A program made the position numbers and the translations under genes. Below the pieces are notes generated by a model. The model worked only from the letters and a program-made list of their open reading frames with translations, was not told the DNA's origin and did not search any database. 64,000 bases of DNA from Lotus japonicus (lineage: Eukaryota > Streptophyta > Magnoliopsida > Fabales > Fabaceae), in contig NC_080045.1 of the NCBI RefSeq assembly GCF_012489685.1, positions 3,477,001 through 3,541,000 of the forward strand. Direction: 5' to 3'. Shown here one piece after another: positions 34,815 through 47,990 of this stretch. Positions within the stretch are counted from its first letter, which is position 1; each line of letters starts with the position of its first letter.

Positions 34815-35085
34815 ATCTTTTTAATAAAAATAATATTATATTCAGAATGGGTGAAGGTCAAGCATAAACTGTTCCATTATGTCCCATAAATACCTTTAAT
34901 TTCTGCATATTATTGCATTTCTATTTATTTATATTGTTAATAAAAATAATATTAATAATTATATTAAGAATGAGTGAAGGTCAAGCATAAACTGTTCCAA
35001 TATGTCCCACAAACACCTTTAATTTATGCATATTATTGCATTTCTTTTTATTTATATTATTAATAAAAATAATATTATATAAATA
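34815..35085 (+). repeat. 123-bp tandem duplication
   Basis: 'gtgaaggtcaagcataaact' occurs at 34851 and 34974, and the following bases match ('tgcatattattgcatttct', 'aataaaaataatatta'). Two full copies. Confidence 0.85.
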
Positions 35086-35109
35086 AGGTGGGGTAAACCA
35101 AGTTTCTTT

Positions 35110-35440
35110 AATAGTTTGAGTTTTTTTTTGATACAAGCAAGCCAAAGAGAAAGGAAAAAAACCAAACTAACTAACGCCTAAGAAAAGAGGTGCCTCTCAC
35201 ATCATCTAGCAGCAACAAAAGATAGCCTCGGAGGAGTCTACAACACCAAACTAAAGCTCTGCTCCTACGACGCTCCAGGCTCCAACTTTGGCCAAAAGTC
35301 CGCACAGGCATTCACCTCCCAGAGCGTGTGGTCAAGCCACACCTCCCACTATTGCAGGAGAAGATCACAAATGTTGGCAATGAGCACTGCATAAGCGTGA
35401 AATCGCGAAGGGGAACCTTCAATAATAATAAAAATTATAA
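35110..35440 (-). mobile_element. Relic of a LINE RNase H domain (minus strand)
   Basis: On the minus strand 'HAYAVLIANICDLLLQ' then, after an in-frame stop, 'VWLDHTLWEVNACADF' is typical of the end of plant LINE RNase H domains. The remainder is frame-broken. Confidence 0.55.
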
Positions 35441-35921
35441 TGATACAATTTTCTATTTTTAAAATAAGTTTTTCAATTGGACCAACTAAAGAAAAGAAAA
35501 AAGTCAAAAAAACACCCCTAATAATATTAATTAATGAACCCAAACCCTAGCTTACCTAAAGAGAAAGTTGAAGATAATCCAAAGATTTTGTCAAATATAT
35601 ACAAGCATGTTTCTTGGCGTTCATCTTGTTGTGGCTGTGGCAACCCATTTCAAGCGGGAAACTTAGCGGCACGCAGAGCATCTCATCTCATCTCATCGTG
35701 CCTCTTTCCCTTCCACCTAACCCTAATTTCAACCTTCTCTTCCAATCCCTAACAATTAGGGTTTTTATTATTCCCCCAAATCACTGTAAGATTCTTCAAT
35801 TTCACTCCAAATTTATTGTAATTTATCATACCAACGATTTTCTGATATGGGTTTTGTGAATCACAGGTTTCTGAATCAGCCAAGATATTGAAAAGGGGTT
35901 TCTGTGAATCAAGCATCATTG

Positions 35922-36001
35922 ATGCATCTGGAGTTACTATGAGATTGTATTTAGCTTCTAGCGGTGGTAACCATCTTGAAATTCAATTGCTTTATTGGTA
36001 A
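35922..36001 (+). promoter_or_regulatory. Two overlapping upstream ORFs in the PP2C leader
   Basis: uORF1 (35922-35942, six codons plus stop) and uORF2 (35939-36001, 20 codons plus stop, starting MRLYLASSGG) overlap by an ATGA. uORF2 ends four bases before the main ATG at 36006. A leader intron probably ends at 'gaatcacag' near 35868. Confidence 0.6.
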
Positions 36002-36005
36002 AATA

Positions 36006-39000
36006 ATGCCATCCAGTTACTTTTCAAGGGTTGGAACTGCAATTCAGAGGTCAATTGCGGGGAAACAAGGCGAGTTTCGTGACTCTGCTGAGGTTCTTAT
36101 TGGACAAGGGAAGCTCTTGTTCGGTGGTTCAAGGCTTTCCCATTCTGGGTATAGATTGTCTTGTGTGGAACCTCGCTCGGTTGCCACGGGTGCCGGTATT
36201 ATTGCATTAGCTTCAAGATCAGAAAGAAAGGGGTTTTCTGTGGTTGACGCTCTGTCGAGGACGCTTTCGGTTCCTTCTGTGTCGGGGCCTTCAATTCAGA
36301 TCTGTGGATACCATTCTGGACCTGAAAAGTTTTCAGCTGGTGCCAGGTTTCAGGTGAAAACTATGGCGGCTCGCTTGCCTGGTGCTGTGGTTGGTGAATG
36401 CTGTTTGGATAACAGAACTTTGAAGGGTGGTCGCCGGTCACTGTCGACAAAGAATAGCAGTAGTAATGTCTGTTTGAGCGCTGGTTTGAGGAATGGCGGA
36501 AGAGTGAGCATGAGTTTGAAGAACCACCATCAGCCAGATAGCCGTTCAATTTATAGCTATTTTGTTTATAATGTTGCAAAGAATTGGTGCGGCGCTTTCT
36601 CTCATTTGCAGTCAGGGTCTGGAGATTTTCATACTTCGTCGACTTCTTGTTACACTGTTGGTCCTGCTCAGGATGTGCCTTTTGAAACTTCTGCCCGCGA
36701 GGAGAAGCCAGCAAATTCTGCAGATTCATCTGAACAGTATGTTTTCTCCCTTTCATACTCATCATTATAAACATAACATGTATAGGAAGCCATGTCAAGT
36801 CTCTGCAGTTAAATCAAAATGCATGTATCAAGTTTTTGCGGTTAAGTCAACATTTATATATCTTGGTGCTGCATATGTGCCTTCACTGTTTATAATGATA
36901 ATTGGGTCACTTATACTTGATTGTTCATGGTTATGGCTACAACAAACAGCCATTTATAATCTAAGGGAACTTTCAGAGGGAAATATTTTGAACTTAAGGA
37001 TTGAGTGAGAAAGATATAGTTAAGTGAATCCGGTCTTTACATAGTAAGGATCACCAGGCTCTTTTAGCTTTAATGTTTTTGAAGCACTGAAAAATTGAGA
37101 TTCATTGAACATTTGCATTTACTGATGCGATTTTGGGAATATAAATGGGAGGGTTGCCACTTCCATTATTAAAGAATGGGGAAATGCACAAAATCACCCT
37201 TCTAAATGGAACAATTTTTTTTAGTTTTAATGTTTATTACAAAATAATTGTGACCAGATTAGCGGTTCTTTCTAAGTTGAGAGTGGATGGAAGTTTATTA
37301 GCTAGAAAATTAGTAAAGACCAATTTATTGAACCCTTTTTCAATTGCGAAAGGGTAAGTTGTCAAGATTGGAACTTGATGAATCTATTTACCAAAAGAGA
37401 CAAAGACACGGAGTGAAAAGATATTTTAATGCAGTAATATTGTGCTACAGGGAAAGAAAAAACCCCTCAGAAATTTAAGGTGTAATATTGACTTGTGGAT
37501 CAACAGAAAACATGTATAGGATATATAACCAAAAACATTGGCCTTCTGTATATGTGCTGACTAAATATATTCTAAATTTGCAATTTTAATGACTGATTTG
37601 ACGTGGTTGGAGATGATGACTACAGGAAAGCTCCTTCTGGCAAAACCCTTAAGTTAGTATCAGGATCGTGCTACTTGCCTCATCCTGATAAAGAAGATAC
37701 TGGTGGAGAAGATGCTCATTTTATATGTTCTGAGGAACAGGCAATAGGGGTGGCAGATGGTGTTGGTGGTTGGGCAGATCTTGGTGTTAATTCTGGATTT
37801 TATTCTCGTGAGCTCATGTCCCACTCAGTGGAAGCTATTCGGGAGGAGCCCAAAGGTTCAGTTGATCCAGCTAGGGTGTTGGAGAAAGCACACTCAAGTA
37901 CAAAAGCTAGGGGTTCCTCTACAGCATGCATTATTGCACTCACTGACCAGGTTACCTTCATCTTTATGATATCCTTTCGGAGTATTGCTATCGCTTTATT
38001 TGTGTCAGGCTGACATATAGTACTTTAAGCATCTCAGAATGCTGATAGACTAGTACTAAGTTTATCTATCGTATTTACTGTATCTATTTTCTTGATATTT
38101 CAAGTGTTGTTTTTTATGCTTCAATGGTTCTCTGGTGATTGCTTTCAGTTCTTGCACATTATTTTCTTGTGGTAAATTTATTTGTGACAGATAAAAAACT
38201 AGTCAGTGATATATAGGCAGAAGTAATCTTAGAGCATTGTAGATTTGCACCCATGGGAGTTTTAACTGAATGGGTCTATTGATGTGAAAACCTGTTTACA
38301 GAACAAATTACAGTATTAAATCATTTATCAGATAAAGGTGGTTTTCTTATTTAATTTTCTGAAATATAAGTTTGTCTGCATTGGATCAAAGCATGAGGTT
38401 ATGTAATATGAAGCTCAAGTCAATAAAGATGATGGTTACTGTTTAGTACTTTTGAACTCCCAAAAGTACCAATCATGTCTGAACTTTCTAGTGAAACTTA
38501 GCCTTTCTTTTTTCTGCTGTGCTTGGTGTTGCATTTATTAAGGATATTTTTGACTTATCTAAGTTACAGATATCCTGTGATTGGAAATAATCAGTTTTGA
38601 TATGTTATTTCATTATCCTCAAAAGGATCTCTGCTTCATTGCATTTTGTTTTTCAGCATAAATTCATTTTTTTATGTTCCTTTCATAGGGGCTTCATGCT
38701 ATTAATTTGGGGGACAGTGGGTTTATGGTGGTCCGTGATGGGTGCACTATATTTCGGTCCCCAGTGCAGCAACATGATTTCAATTTCACCTATCAGCTAG
38801 AATGTGGCAGTAATGGTGATTTACCTAGTTCTGGCCAGGTATTTTTCCGTTGTCGATTTCATACTCAGAATTTGACTACATTGGTTAATGAACTATCATT
38901 TCATTCTCTCTTAATGATGATTGTCTTAATCCTTGCAAATTTTTTGCTAAATGATAATTTGTTCACCCTTGATGGACTATCATTCCATTCACTCTCGATG

Positions 39001-40079
39001 ACAATTTGTGTAATCCATATGTAATGTTTGGTATTGGATCTGCTGCTCATTTATCACTTCCAATGATATACTTTCCCTTAGTACAATAAATGCATACAAA
39101 AGGATATGCGTACAAATTAGGCTGTTCAGTGCTTTGTGTGTCATATACACTTTTATATTTTAGCTCCCATGAAAACTTCAAATATGATCTGTAATCGCGA
39201 GGTCAAGCTGAACATATTCAATGTTAGCAATTGTCTAATTTTGGTGGCAGCCTTGATTCCTTGATTACAGGTAGTAAATTTAGGGGCTTAATTGAAATAA
39301 ATTAGCTCAGCAAGGACTTTAAAGAGTAATAGTTAAAAGAGGGGAACGTGGCCTGAAAATGTCTGACTAAATCATCATTTTCTTGAGAGTTATGTTGTAT
39401 TCCAGTAAAGAATTAGCTAGTATTTTGACTGAATTCAGCTAATTAAATGATGGTTGTTAGCAGGAACAACTCATCTATCCTAGAGTCAATAGGCATGCAA
39501 ACTGATTGTGCAAAATTACCAGACACCTAAGTACCTAACGCTTTTGTTAAACTGTTGTTGAGTCAAGCATATTATGTATGTAACCCACGATCCAATAAGA
39601 TGTAGCAGCTGATCTAATTGTTAGGAGACACTACAGATTTGTATTTGACGCCTTAGTTCCTCAGTGATAATGACATTGCTTGTTCGCAATAAAACACACA
39701 CACACGCACACCGACATGATAAAATTTACTTGTTCTTTGCTACTTGTAGCATATGCTTAGATGGGGTTGTTTTGTTTGTCAGGTTTTTACAATTCCTATT
39801 GCTCCCGGGGATGTCATCGTTGCCGGCACTGATGGGCTGTTTGATAACCTTTACAACAATGAGATTACAGCGGTGGTGGTTCATGCCGTGAGAGCAAACC
39901 TAAGCCCTCAGGTGACAGCACAGAAGATAGCTGCATTGGCACGTCAACGGGCACTTGATAAGGACAGACAGACCCCATTCTCTACAGCTGCTCAAGATGC
40001 TGGATTCCGTTACTATGGTGGCAAGCTTGATGATACTACGGTCGTTGTTTCATATATTACTGGCTCTGGAGATGCATGA
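36006..40079 (+). CDS. Protein phosphatase 2C, PP2C55/80-type, 4 exons
   Basis: Exons 36006-36736, 37626-37950, 38689-38838 and 39783-40079 give 500 residues. The first 240 or so residues are Ser/Arg/Gly-rich without a fold and probably include an organelle-targeting region, as in the Arabidopsis PP2C55/PP2C80 group and yeast Ptc7. The catalytic domain (about 250-500) shows the metal-binding aspartates: Asp273 in 'GGEDAHF', Asp288 in 'VADGVGGW', Asp419 in 'GTDGLFDNL', and Asp485/486 in 'KLDDTTVVV'. It also has '[11 protein letters not shown]'. It should remove phosphate from Ser/Thr in an Mn/Mg-dependent way. The start is the first ATG in the coding frame after the leader intron. All splice phases agree and there are no lesions. 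Confidence 0.85.
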
Positions 40080-41178
40080 ATTCATTTTGCTGTGTACCCC
40101 CCTGTATATATATACTCATTTTGTCACGGTTGGAGATGTATTTTGGATCTTATTTGGAAAAAAAATTGTTAGTCACAATTGAGATATAGCTCCATTCAAT
40201 TTAGAGTTTCCTTCGGCTTGTTTTTTCAATTGGGTAGATACTGAAGTTTGAAAATGGTACTATTTCCAGTTATAAATTTGAATAAAAAAAGATTTGTTGA
40301 TGTTGAGGAATGATGTATCGAGTGGATTGACCTATGGGCTGAGACTTGAGATTGAAATTATTCCTCTCTCACTCTTCATAAGTATCAAGTAGGTGGAGAT
40401 CCCCTGAAAGTTTATGAAGATAAACACAATATTTAACTTGACATTGTTAGGTCACATTAGAAGATTGTAATATGTTGCGATTAATTCTTGCTATGAATGG
40501 AAGTTATAATAACTGGATATTAGTAACTCATTGGCTAAGGGTTTTTTGGTTGACTTTTTATATCTTTCATTTTATTTTATTTCCTCATCTTTAAAGGGGT
40601 TTCGATATGGATTTGGACACGAGAGTGTTTTGCAAGTACACCATGGACCACCAATTTATGCACGGAGTTGAGCAGAGACGATAACAACCCAAACCTAATC
40701 TCTTGTCCAAGTCAATGTCTCTTGGTAAACATGATATGAATACGAGTAATTATTCATTTACATTTCACTCTCTCATAAATCTCATTTTCACTTTTTTTTC
40801 TTTCTATTTCTTTTATTCATTCACATTTCTTGTCATTATCTTACTCATGTATAAGAGTAATTAATATGTAAACAAACTATTTTTCAACAAAACATTTTCC
40901 AATAAAAAAGATTGCAAACTAAGAAAGATATGACAGCCAGATAAACATATGAAAGCATATATTAAAGTTAAACAGTATTTTGTAGCTCTTATTTGTGGAT
41001 TTAACTGAAGAAAAGAGACATTAATACATTAATTAAATACACACACAAACTGGGAAGACAGTTGTGTTGTTATTGTGTAGTGTAATGAATCCCTCTTCTC
41101 TGTTTCTCTCCATTTGCCATCGAACCAGTTGACGACCACTTCACCTCTCTACTCCACCTCGCAGTGCAGATCATCACC
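40080..41178. other. Intergenic DNA between PP2C and RRA genes
   Basis: Holds the PP2C 3' flank and the RRA promoter side. 40770-40860 is pyrimidine-rich and looks like the reverse complement of the purine-rich repeat at 28420-28575. No gene was seen. Confidence 0.4.
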
Positions 41179-42563
41179 ATGGCTGGTCGTAGAGACGCCT
41201 TGCTCACCAGAGACAAATCCCAATCCGCCGCCGGATCTCGGATCGCCGCCGCCGTACTCATCGGCGTTCTCCTCGGCTGTATCTTAGCCTTCTTCCTACC
41301 CCACGGCTTCTTCACCTCCTCCACCACTCCCATCCTCAATCACAAGGTTCCCTTCACTCTTTCCTGCATTAATATCCTTGTTTTCTTTCATGGGTCTTGT
41401 TAATATTGAATGCTGATATTTTTATTGAAAATCTGGGCACTGTTTAGATGGTTTCTTCTGCGTGTGAATCGCCGGAACAACTTGATGCGTTGAAACTGGA
41501 TATTGAGTCTGCCAAGGAGAAGAATTCTGAGCTGAAGAAGAAGGTTAGGGGGCTAATGGAGAAGCTGCGTATGGCGGAGCAAGGGAAGGGTCATGCTCAG
41601 GAGCAGGTTATTGTGCTGGGTGAGAATCACAAGGCTGGTCCTTATGGCACTGTCAAGGGTCTCAGAACAAACCCACCTGTGATTCCTGATGAATCAGTGA
41701 ACCCCAGATTGGGTAAATTGTTGGAGGAGGTTGCTATTTATAAGGAGCTTCTTGTTGTTCTTGCTAACACTAATGTGATGGAGATGTTGGAGGTGTGGTT
41801 CACCAATATCAAGAGGGTTGGCATACCTAATTACTTGGTTGTTGCATTGGATGATAAAATTGAGGAGTTTTGCAAGGCAAATGATGTTCCTGTTTATAGG
41901 AGGGACCCGGATCAGGGTGTGGATTCGGTCGCAAAGACGGGCGGGAACCATGCTGTTTCCGGGTTGAAGTTTCGGATTTTGAGGGAGTTTCTGCAACTGG
42001 GTTACAGTGTTCTTCTGTCAGATGTTGATATTGTGTACTTGCAGAACCCCTTTGATTATCTTTATAGGGATTCGGATGTGGAGTCTATGTCGGATGGTCA
42101 TGATAATAGGACAGCTTATGGTTTTAATGATGTCTTTGATGAGCCTTCAATGGGGTGGGCTAGATATGCTCATACCATGAGAATATGGGTTTATAACTCT
42201 GGTTTCTTTTACATAAGGCCTACTCTTCCTTCGATTGAGCTCTTGGATCGTGTTGCTAGCCGTCTTTCTACGGATTCAAAAGCGTGGGATCAGGCTGTTT
42301 TTAATGAAGAGCTGTTTTTCCCTTCACATCCGGGTTATGATGGACTTCATGCTGCAAAAAGGACAATGGATATGTACCTTTTTATGAACAGCAAGGTTCT
42401 CTTTAAGACTGTAAGGAAAGATGCTAAGCTCAAGAAGTTGAAGCCAGTGGTTGTACACCTTAACTACCATCCTAATAAATTTGATAGGATGAAGGCTGTA
42501 GTTGATTTCTATGTCAATGGGAAACAAGATGCGCTAGACAGTTTCCCTGATGGTTCTGATTGA
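41179..42563 (+). CDS. RRA-type extensin arabinosyltransferase (GT77), 2 exons
   Basis: Exons 41179-41346 and 41448-42563, phase 0, 427 residues. Type II membrane topology: a short basic N-terminus, then a hydrophobic anchor at about 22-43 ('[17 protein letters not shown]'), a coiled-coil stem (about 68-105), and a GT77 catalytic domain. The DXD motif is Asp248-Val-Asp250 in '[14 protein letters not shown]', and a late 'HLNYHPNK' block is conserved in the family. RRA1-3 of Arabidopsis are Golgi enzymes that add the second arabinose to hydroxyproline in extensins and related peptides. Length and both termini fit RRA proteins. The gene is intact. Confidence 0.85.
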
Positions 42564-44506
42564 TAGGAACATCAAAATAGTGATGAGGGTTCTAACACGG
42601 GGATGGAATCATGTGCTCAAGCTGATGTGATACAGAGGCAACCATTTTGGTTCAGGATCGATTTTATCTCATTGCACTTTCTGTTTTCGTTTTTACAATC
42701 TGTTCTGTATGATATCATTGATTAAACAGGTTTCTGTACTCTAGTCTATGCTCTTAACTTTGTATATGTTTTGTTTTCTGTGTATGAAGTGGAAATTCAA
42801 TGCTTATGCAACCTTTTTAAAGGCAAATGAGAAAAATTAACTGCTGCTGCTATTACAGTTCTAGTGATGTTTTCTAAAGATTGTAATGGGGATCTTTAGA
42901 CTCTAGTTGCCTGCATATTGTTTTCCGCATTGAGGAACCAGCTGAAAAGGAAAATGATACTCCAAATCTTGCATACTTGTTATTGTTAGTGTTTTGGCAT
43001 TTGTTACAGTTGTTTCATTATAGCTTCTTGTTCTGGATTTGACTCTTTTCTCTTGCCACATCCCAACATGGTCTCAAGTACCTTCCCATAACTCTTCTCC
43101 TTACATCACATGGTGGGTTTCTTTCTTTTTTCCATGCATAACATGAAAAATGATGAATCACATGTCAGCTGTACAGGAGAGTTGACTTAGGGCGCTAGTC
43201 AATGAATCAAATGTACAGATAGTGCTTATAACGTTGTGTCATAATACCTGGATTCCAGGCCAAAGATTCATGAGCTAACAATATCTTTTTCCCTTTTTCC
43301 TTCTTTTGTAGTAATTCACAATTTTTCTCTCCTTTTACTTGCTTCTTTTAAATTTACCATAATAGGAGGAGCCTAAGCATTTATTTAAGCAATTGCTTTC
43401 CCATTAATAACCATACCAATTGCACCAGTCATCCTATAAAGCAACTAAATCATTTAAGCATCATGAGCATACTATTTAAGCACCTAAAATTATTCCAACC
43501 TTATTATGAGCACGGTGCCAAAAGATATAAATATATCAATAGGCTCAAAGTGAGTACTACCTAATAATGATACAACACTAATTTTGAACATCAAGAAAGA
43601 TGCCTAAAGTGCCTTAGTCATTTTGAAGCATTCAAACAAAAAAGAATGACCTTAACAAGGTTTCCAAGCAAGTTATGGAGCACACAGACCTAGCTAGATA
43701 CAACCAATCGCACATAGAGAAATGGGTAACATATAACAATGTAGTTCACGATCCCTTATGTATACTCAAATCACTTTTAGAAGCTAGGTCCAACAAAGAG
43801 TAAGCTAATATGAGGTTTAATCTAATCATCAACTTCCTGAAGATTATCTCACAATATATTTAGTTATTAATCATCAAAAGGGTATTTGGTTCCTATGTGA
43901 TATAGCCTTAATTTCCTTATCATGCATGTATTATGAAATTATGACTCAAATACAATTTCATTTCTCAACATATTAAGTGCATAGAAGAATGTGAGAGTTT
44001 CTAAATGTGAGCTCCTCTTTTCATTTTAGTTTTGCCTCTATGTTCACCTTGGTGAGTTTCTTACAAAAATGATTCATTGGTTCATTGTAGTACTAAAGTA
44101 TACATGTTGGCTACTAGTTCCAAATGAGACCTCCTCTTTTATTTTATTTTTGGCTCCTTCTAGTAGCAGTTTCATCCTTTTTTAGCATATTTCAGGTCTC
44201 CTTCAATTTCATATTCTGTTCAACTTTTAGGTTCCATTCAAGAGGAACATTTTTTTCTTCCTCCAACAACACTACATCATTTTTTTCTCTAGGGTAGCGA
44301 CCTCTTTTTCTCCTCAAAGTAAAAGCCTCAACTTGCTCCAGACGACTTGGTTCAAGTTGGCTAGGCTATGTTTCTTTATTCTTTGGATCTAGAGACTTGT
44401 ACATTGGTTAGGATGAGGCTCTGAATTGCTGAGCCCCCATCTTCAAATGTTGGATGTAAACCATAATCAGCTAATTAAGTTCGGTTATTGTACCTATTAT
44501 CAATAT
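42564..44506. other. Intergenic DNA left of the retroelement
   Basis: The RRA 3' flank, then AT-rich sequence with no gene or repeat that I can identify. Confidence 0.5.
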
Positions 44507-44511
44507 CCGAG

Positions 44512-44877
44512 TGGATTGGACGGGACATAAAGGATGCTTATGCTCGCCCAAAATGAGCAACCAGATGAACAAAAGCAGCCTTGGCGGGATTCACGGAACA
44601 ACACCGAATCCCGCCCTTCCTTTAGGTAGGCCCACACGCCAGCTGGAAGATTCCTTTAGGTTTGTCTTATATGTATAAAGGCTTGAGCCCCGGTTGTCAG
44701 GCCCAAGTACAGCGAAAGTCCACATCATGATCATTCCCTCTATAAAAGGAGAGGTCAACACCTTGTAAAAAGTACCTTTTGAACATTTAATGAGAATATT
44801 CCTTTCATGATATTTTTACTCTGCTAGGGTTTACTTTCTGTCAGTTTCTTACGTCAGATCTCCCTAAGTACAGAACA
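44512..44877 (+). repeat. 5' LTR
   Basis: 366 bp, beginning TGGATTGG and ending AGAACA. It carries a promoter TATA box (TATAAAAGG, 44741) about 137 bases before its end and internal 'gggcgggacat'-like and 'cggcgggattcacgg'-like G-rich blocks. Confidence 0.93.
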
Positions 44878-44941
44878 TTGGCGTCGTCTGTGGGTCTTAC
44901 CTCGATCTATTACTTGACGTAGAAGGTGAGCTTTAAGATCC

Positions 44942-46710
44942 ATGGAAACTCGTTCGTGTGGCGGGGGCCGCCGCGATCATCGCCGGAGGGGTGGTGGTCG
45001 TCACGGCGGCCGCGGCGGTGGACGATACAACAACCGTGAAGTACCTCAAGAGCCGGAGCAGGAGGCTTCTTCGGAGGGGGTTCACTCAGTGGCGCAGTCA
45101 CCGGTGTCGTTGGTGAATGCAGCTCCGGGGAGACCTTCAGATCTGATAGCTAGATCAGATCCAGGAGTCAGGCGACGATCAGCGCCGCCTGAATACATAA
45201 ATCTGGACGACCTCAAAAAAACCAGCGTTCCGAGAAAAGCACCAGAAGTAGTGACGGGAATCACTCCGACGGCCTTGCAACAAATGTTGGACACTTTGCA
45301 AAAAGTACAAAGCCAGAACGAGCAGTTGCAAGCCCAGGTGGAGCATTTAACCCAGCGACAAGACTATAAGCAAGAACAACGGCTCGAGGCTGAGGACGTT
45401 GTTGAATTCCAGCCTTTTGTTCCCGCCATCACAAGGGTGGGCATACCAAAGCATCTGCAAACGATGGCTTTGGACGCCTTTTCAGGCGACTCTGACCCCA
45501 TGGAACACTTGCGTTACTTTAACACAAAAATGGTTATTGGAGGAGCAACAGATGAGGTGAAGTGTAGGTTGTTACCATCAACGTTCAAGGGGATGGCGAT
45601 GCAATGGTTCATCCGCCAACCGCCCTTCTCCATTGACAATTTTACTGATTTGTCCACGAAATTCTTAACTCAATTCTCCGCCAATAAAACTACCAAGGCA
45701 ACCATGTTTGACCTTATCAGCATACATCAACAGCTAGGGGAGAAGCTCAAGAACTACATGGCACGATTTAGTAAAATGGCGGTTCAACTGGAGGAAGACA
45801 ATCCGGATGTTTGCCTGGCGTCTTTCAAAAATGGCCTCAGGGCGGGTGATTTGAACCGAGATTTGACTAGACGACCGGCGAAGGACATGCTGGATCTTCG
45901 TGCCCGCGTTCAGGAATTCATCTTGATTGAACAAGATGATCAAAAGAAGCAAGAACGAGAGGAGGGGAGAAAAAACGTCCAGCCTGGCGGAGTTCCGCAA
46001 GAAAAGAACAAAACTGGAAAGGATGCACGAGTAGCTCAAACTCCACGTATTCCAAGACCCGGCCCCTATCAAAATTCCAAGCCCGGGTTCCAGAATACGT
46101 GGCACAGGAATCCCCAGGGTACCGCTGCAGCCCTGGCTGGCCAACAAGGACCATCGCCAACTCCTGTCCCACTTACTAAATTGAATGCCCCTCTAAGCAC
46201 TATTTTAAAGGCAGTTGCACAGACAAATGCGGTGCAATATCCGCCGCCTCCTAGGCGACCACCAGCCAATGTGGATACAAACCGATGGTGTGAGTATCAC
46301 AAAACGTTGGGGCACACCACAGATAATTGTTGGAATTTGAGGCGGGAGATCGATAGATTGATCAAGGCTGGCCATCTAGCGAATTTTGTTAAAGAAGCAG
46401 CAACATCAGAGGCCACTAAGATAACCCAGGGGGACAAGGGCAAAGGAAAAGAGATAGTGGAAGAATTGGGCGACCCTGTTGGAGAATGCTCATCGATTGC
46501 GGGAGGATTTGGAGGAGGTGTTGTTTCAAGCAAGGCCAGAAAGCGATACGTGGCGGCTATTCATTCGGTTCATGAGGTGTATGAGGGCGAGTGCTGGTTG
46601 AATCACTCTCCCATCATTTTTACCCCTCAAGATTTTGCACATGTTATTCCTCATGAAAATGATCCGATTGTAGTAACAATCAGGGTCAACAATTACATGA
46701 CCAAAAAGTG
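44942..46710 (+). pseudogene. Retroelement gag with start of protease, frame lost at ~46709
   Basis: Opens at an ATG 65 bases after the 5' LTR. The N-terminus is Arg/Gly-rich. The capsid-like gag domain spans about residues 180-330 and has 'PMEHLRYFNTKM' and 'MQWFIRQPP'. A zinc-knuckle remnant follows ('CEYHKTLGHTTDNCW'). Gag builds the particle and binds element RNA. The frame slips by one base near 46709, at the start of the protease core. Just after that point the residues normally forming the aspartic-protease signature (46720-46745) are altered at two sites, so protease activity is doubtful regardless of frame. Confidence 0.8.
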
Positions 46711-47990
46711 TTTTTGGACCAGGAATTTTCGGCGGACATCATTTATGGGGACGCCTTTGATCGCCTGGGGTTGAAGGAGACAGACTTGAAACCTTATACT
46801 GGGACCCTGGTGGGGTTCACAGGGGACCGTGTCAATGTGCGAGGATATGTGGAAATACCAACGGCTTTTGGCAAGGGGGATTTCGTCAAAAAATTTCAGG
46901 TGAAGTATTTGGTATTGGCATGTAGGGCCAATTACAACGTACTCTTGGGGCGGGACACCCTCAACAAGTTATGTGCCGTAATTTCAACAGCGCATTTAAC
47001 TGTTAAGTACCCAGCTTGTAATGGGAAGGTTGGCGTTCTTCGAGTAGATCAAAGTGCAGCAAGGGAGTGTTACCTTCGCAGTGTGGCTCTTTATGGGAGA
47101 AAGGCCGCCAAGGAAAGTCACTGTATCACGGAGATTTTTCCACATGAAGGATTTAGTCTGGATCCAAGGGATGACGCTGATGATTTCCGCCCACAACCTT
47201 TGGAGGAAACAAAATCAGCACAAATCAAGGATAAAGTTTTGAAAATCGGTAGCGGATTAACAAAGGAACAAGAAAAAAGATTGATCACCTTGTTGGGCGA
47301 GAACTTGGATATTTTTGCATGGACAATCAATGACGTGCCAGGAATCGATCTCAATGTAATCACTCATAAGTTGGCGATACGGGCAGGAGCAAAACCAGTC
47401 ATCCAACCAAGGCGACGGATGAGCGACGAAAAGAACAAGGCGGTTCAGGTAGAAACTGAGAAATTGATCAAGGCACAATTTACTCGTGAGGTACAATACC
47501 CGACCTGGCTCGCCAACGTTGTGATGGTCAAGAAGGCTAATGGAAAGTGGAGAATGTGCACGGACTACACAAGCCTGAACAAAGTGTGTCCCAAAGATTC
47601 ATATCCTCTTCCCAATGTTGATAAGTTGGTAGATGAGGCTTCTGGCAACGAACTTTTAAGTCTCATGGATGCATATTCTGGCTACAATCAAATCATGATG
47701 CATCCTTCGGATGAGGAAAGTACGGCGTTCATGACTAACCAGGCGAATTATTGTTACAAAACCATGCATTTTGGTTTGAAAAATGCTGGAGCCACCTATC
47801 AACGCCTCATGGATAAAATCTTTTCAAAGCAAGTTGGAAGAAATATGGAAGTGTATGTTGATGACATGATTGTTAAGTCGACCAAGTCAAAGGATCATGG
47901 CGACGATCTCAAGGAAGCCTTTGCCCAGCTAAGGAAATATCAAATGAAGCTAAATCCCGAGAAATGCTCGTTTGGGATTCAGGGGGGGGA
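46711..47990 (+). pseudogene. Protease remainder and reverse transcriptase, frame lost in an 8-G run
   Basis: Continues in another frame from the slip. The reverse transcriptase is well preserved ('WRMCTDYTSLNKVCPKDSYPL', with YVDD at 47854-47865 and 'HFGLKNAGATYQRLM'). The frame changes again at the G run near 47983-47990. Confidence 0.8.

Noticed and set aside
45734..46269. Minus-strand frames across gag
   Set aside because: They are shadows of the sense gag frame with no domain, unlike the antisense gene beyond pol.
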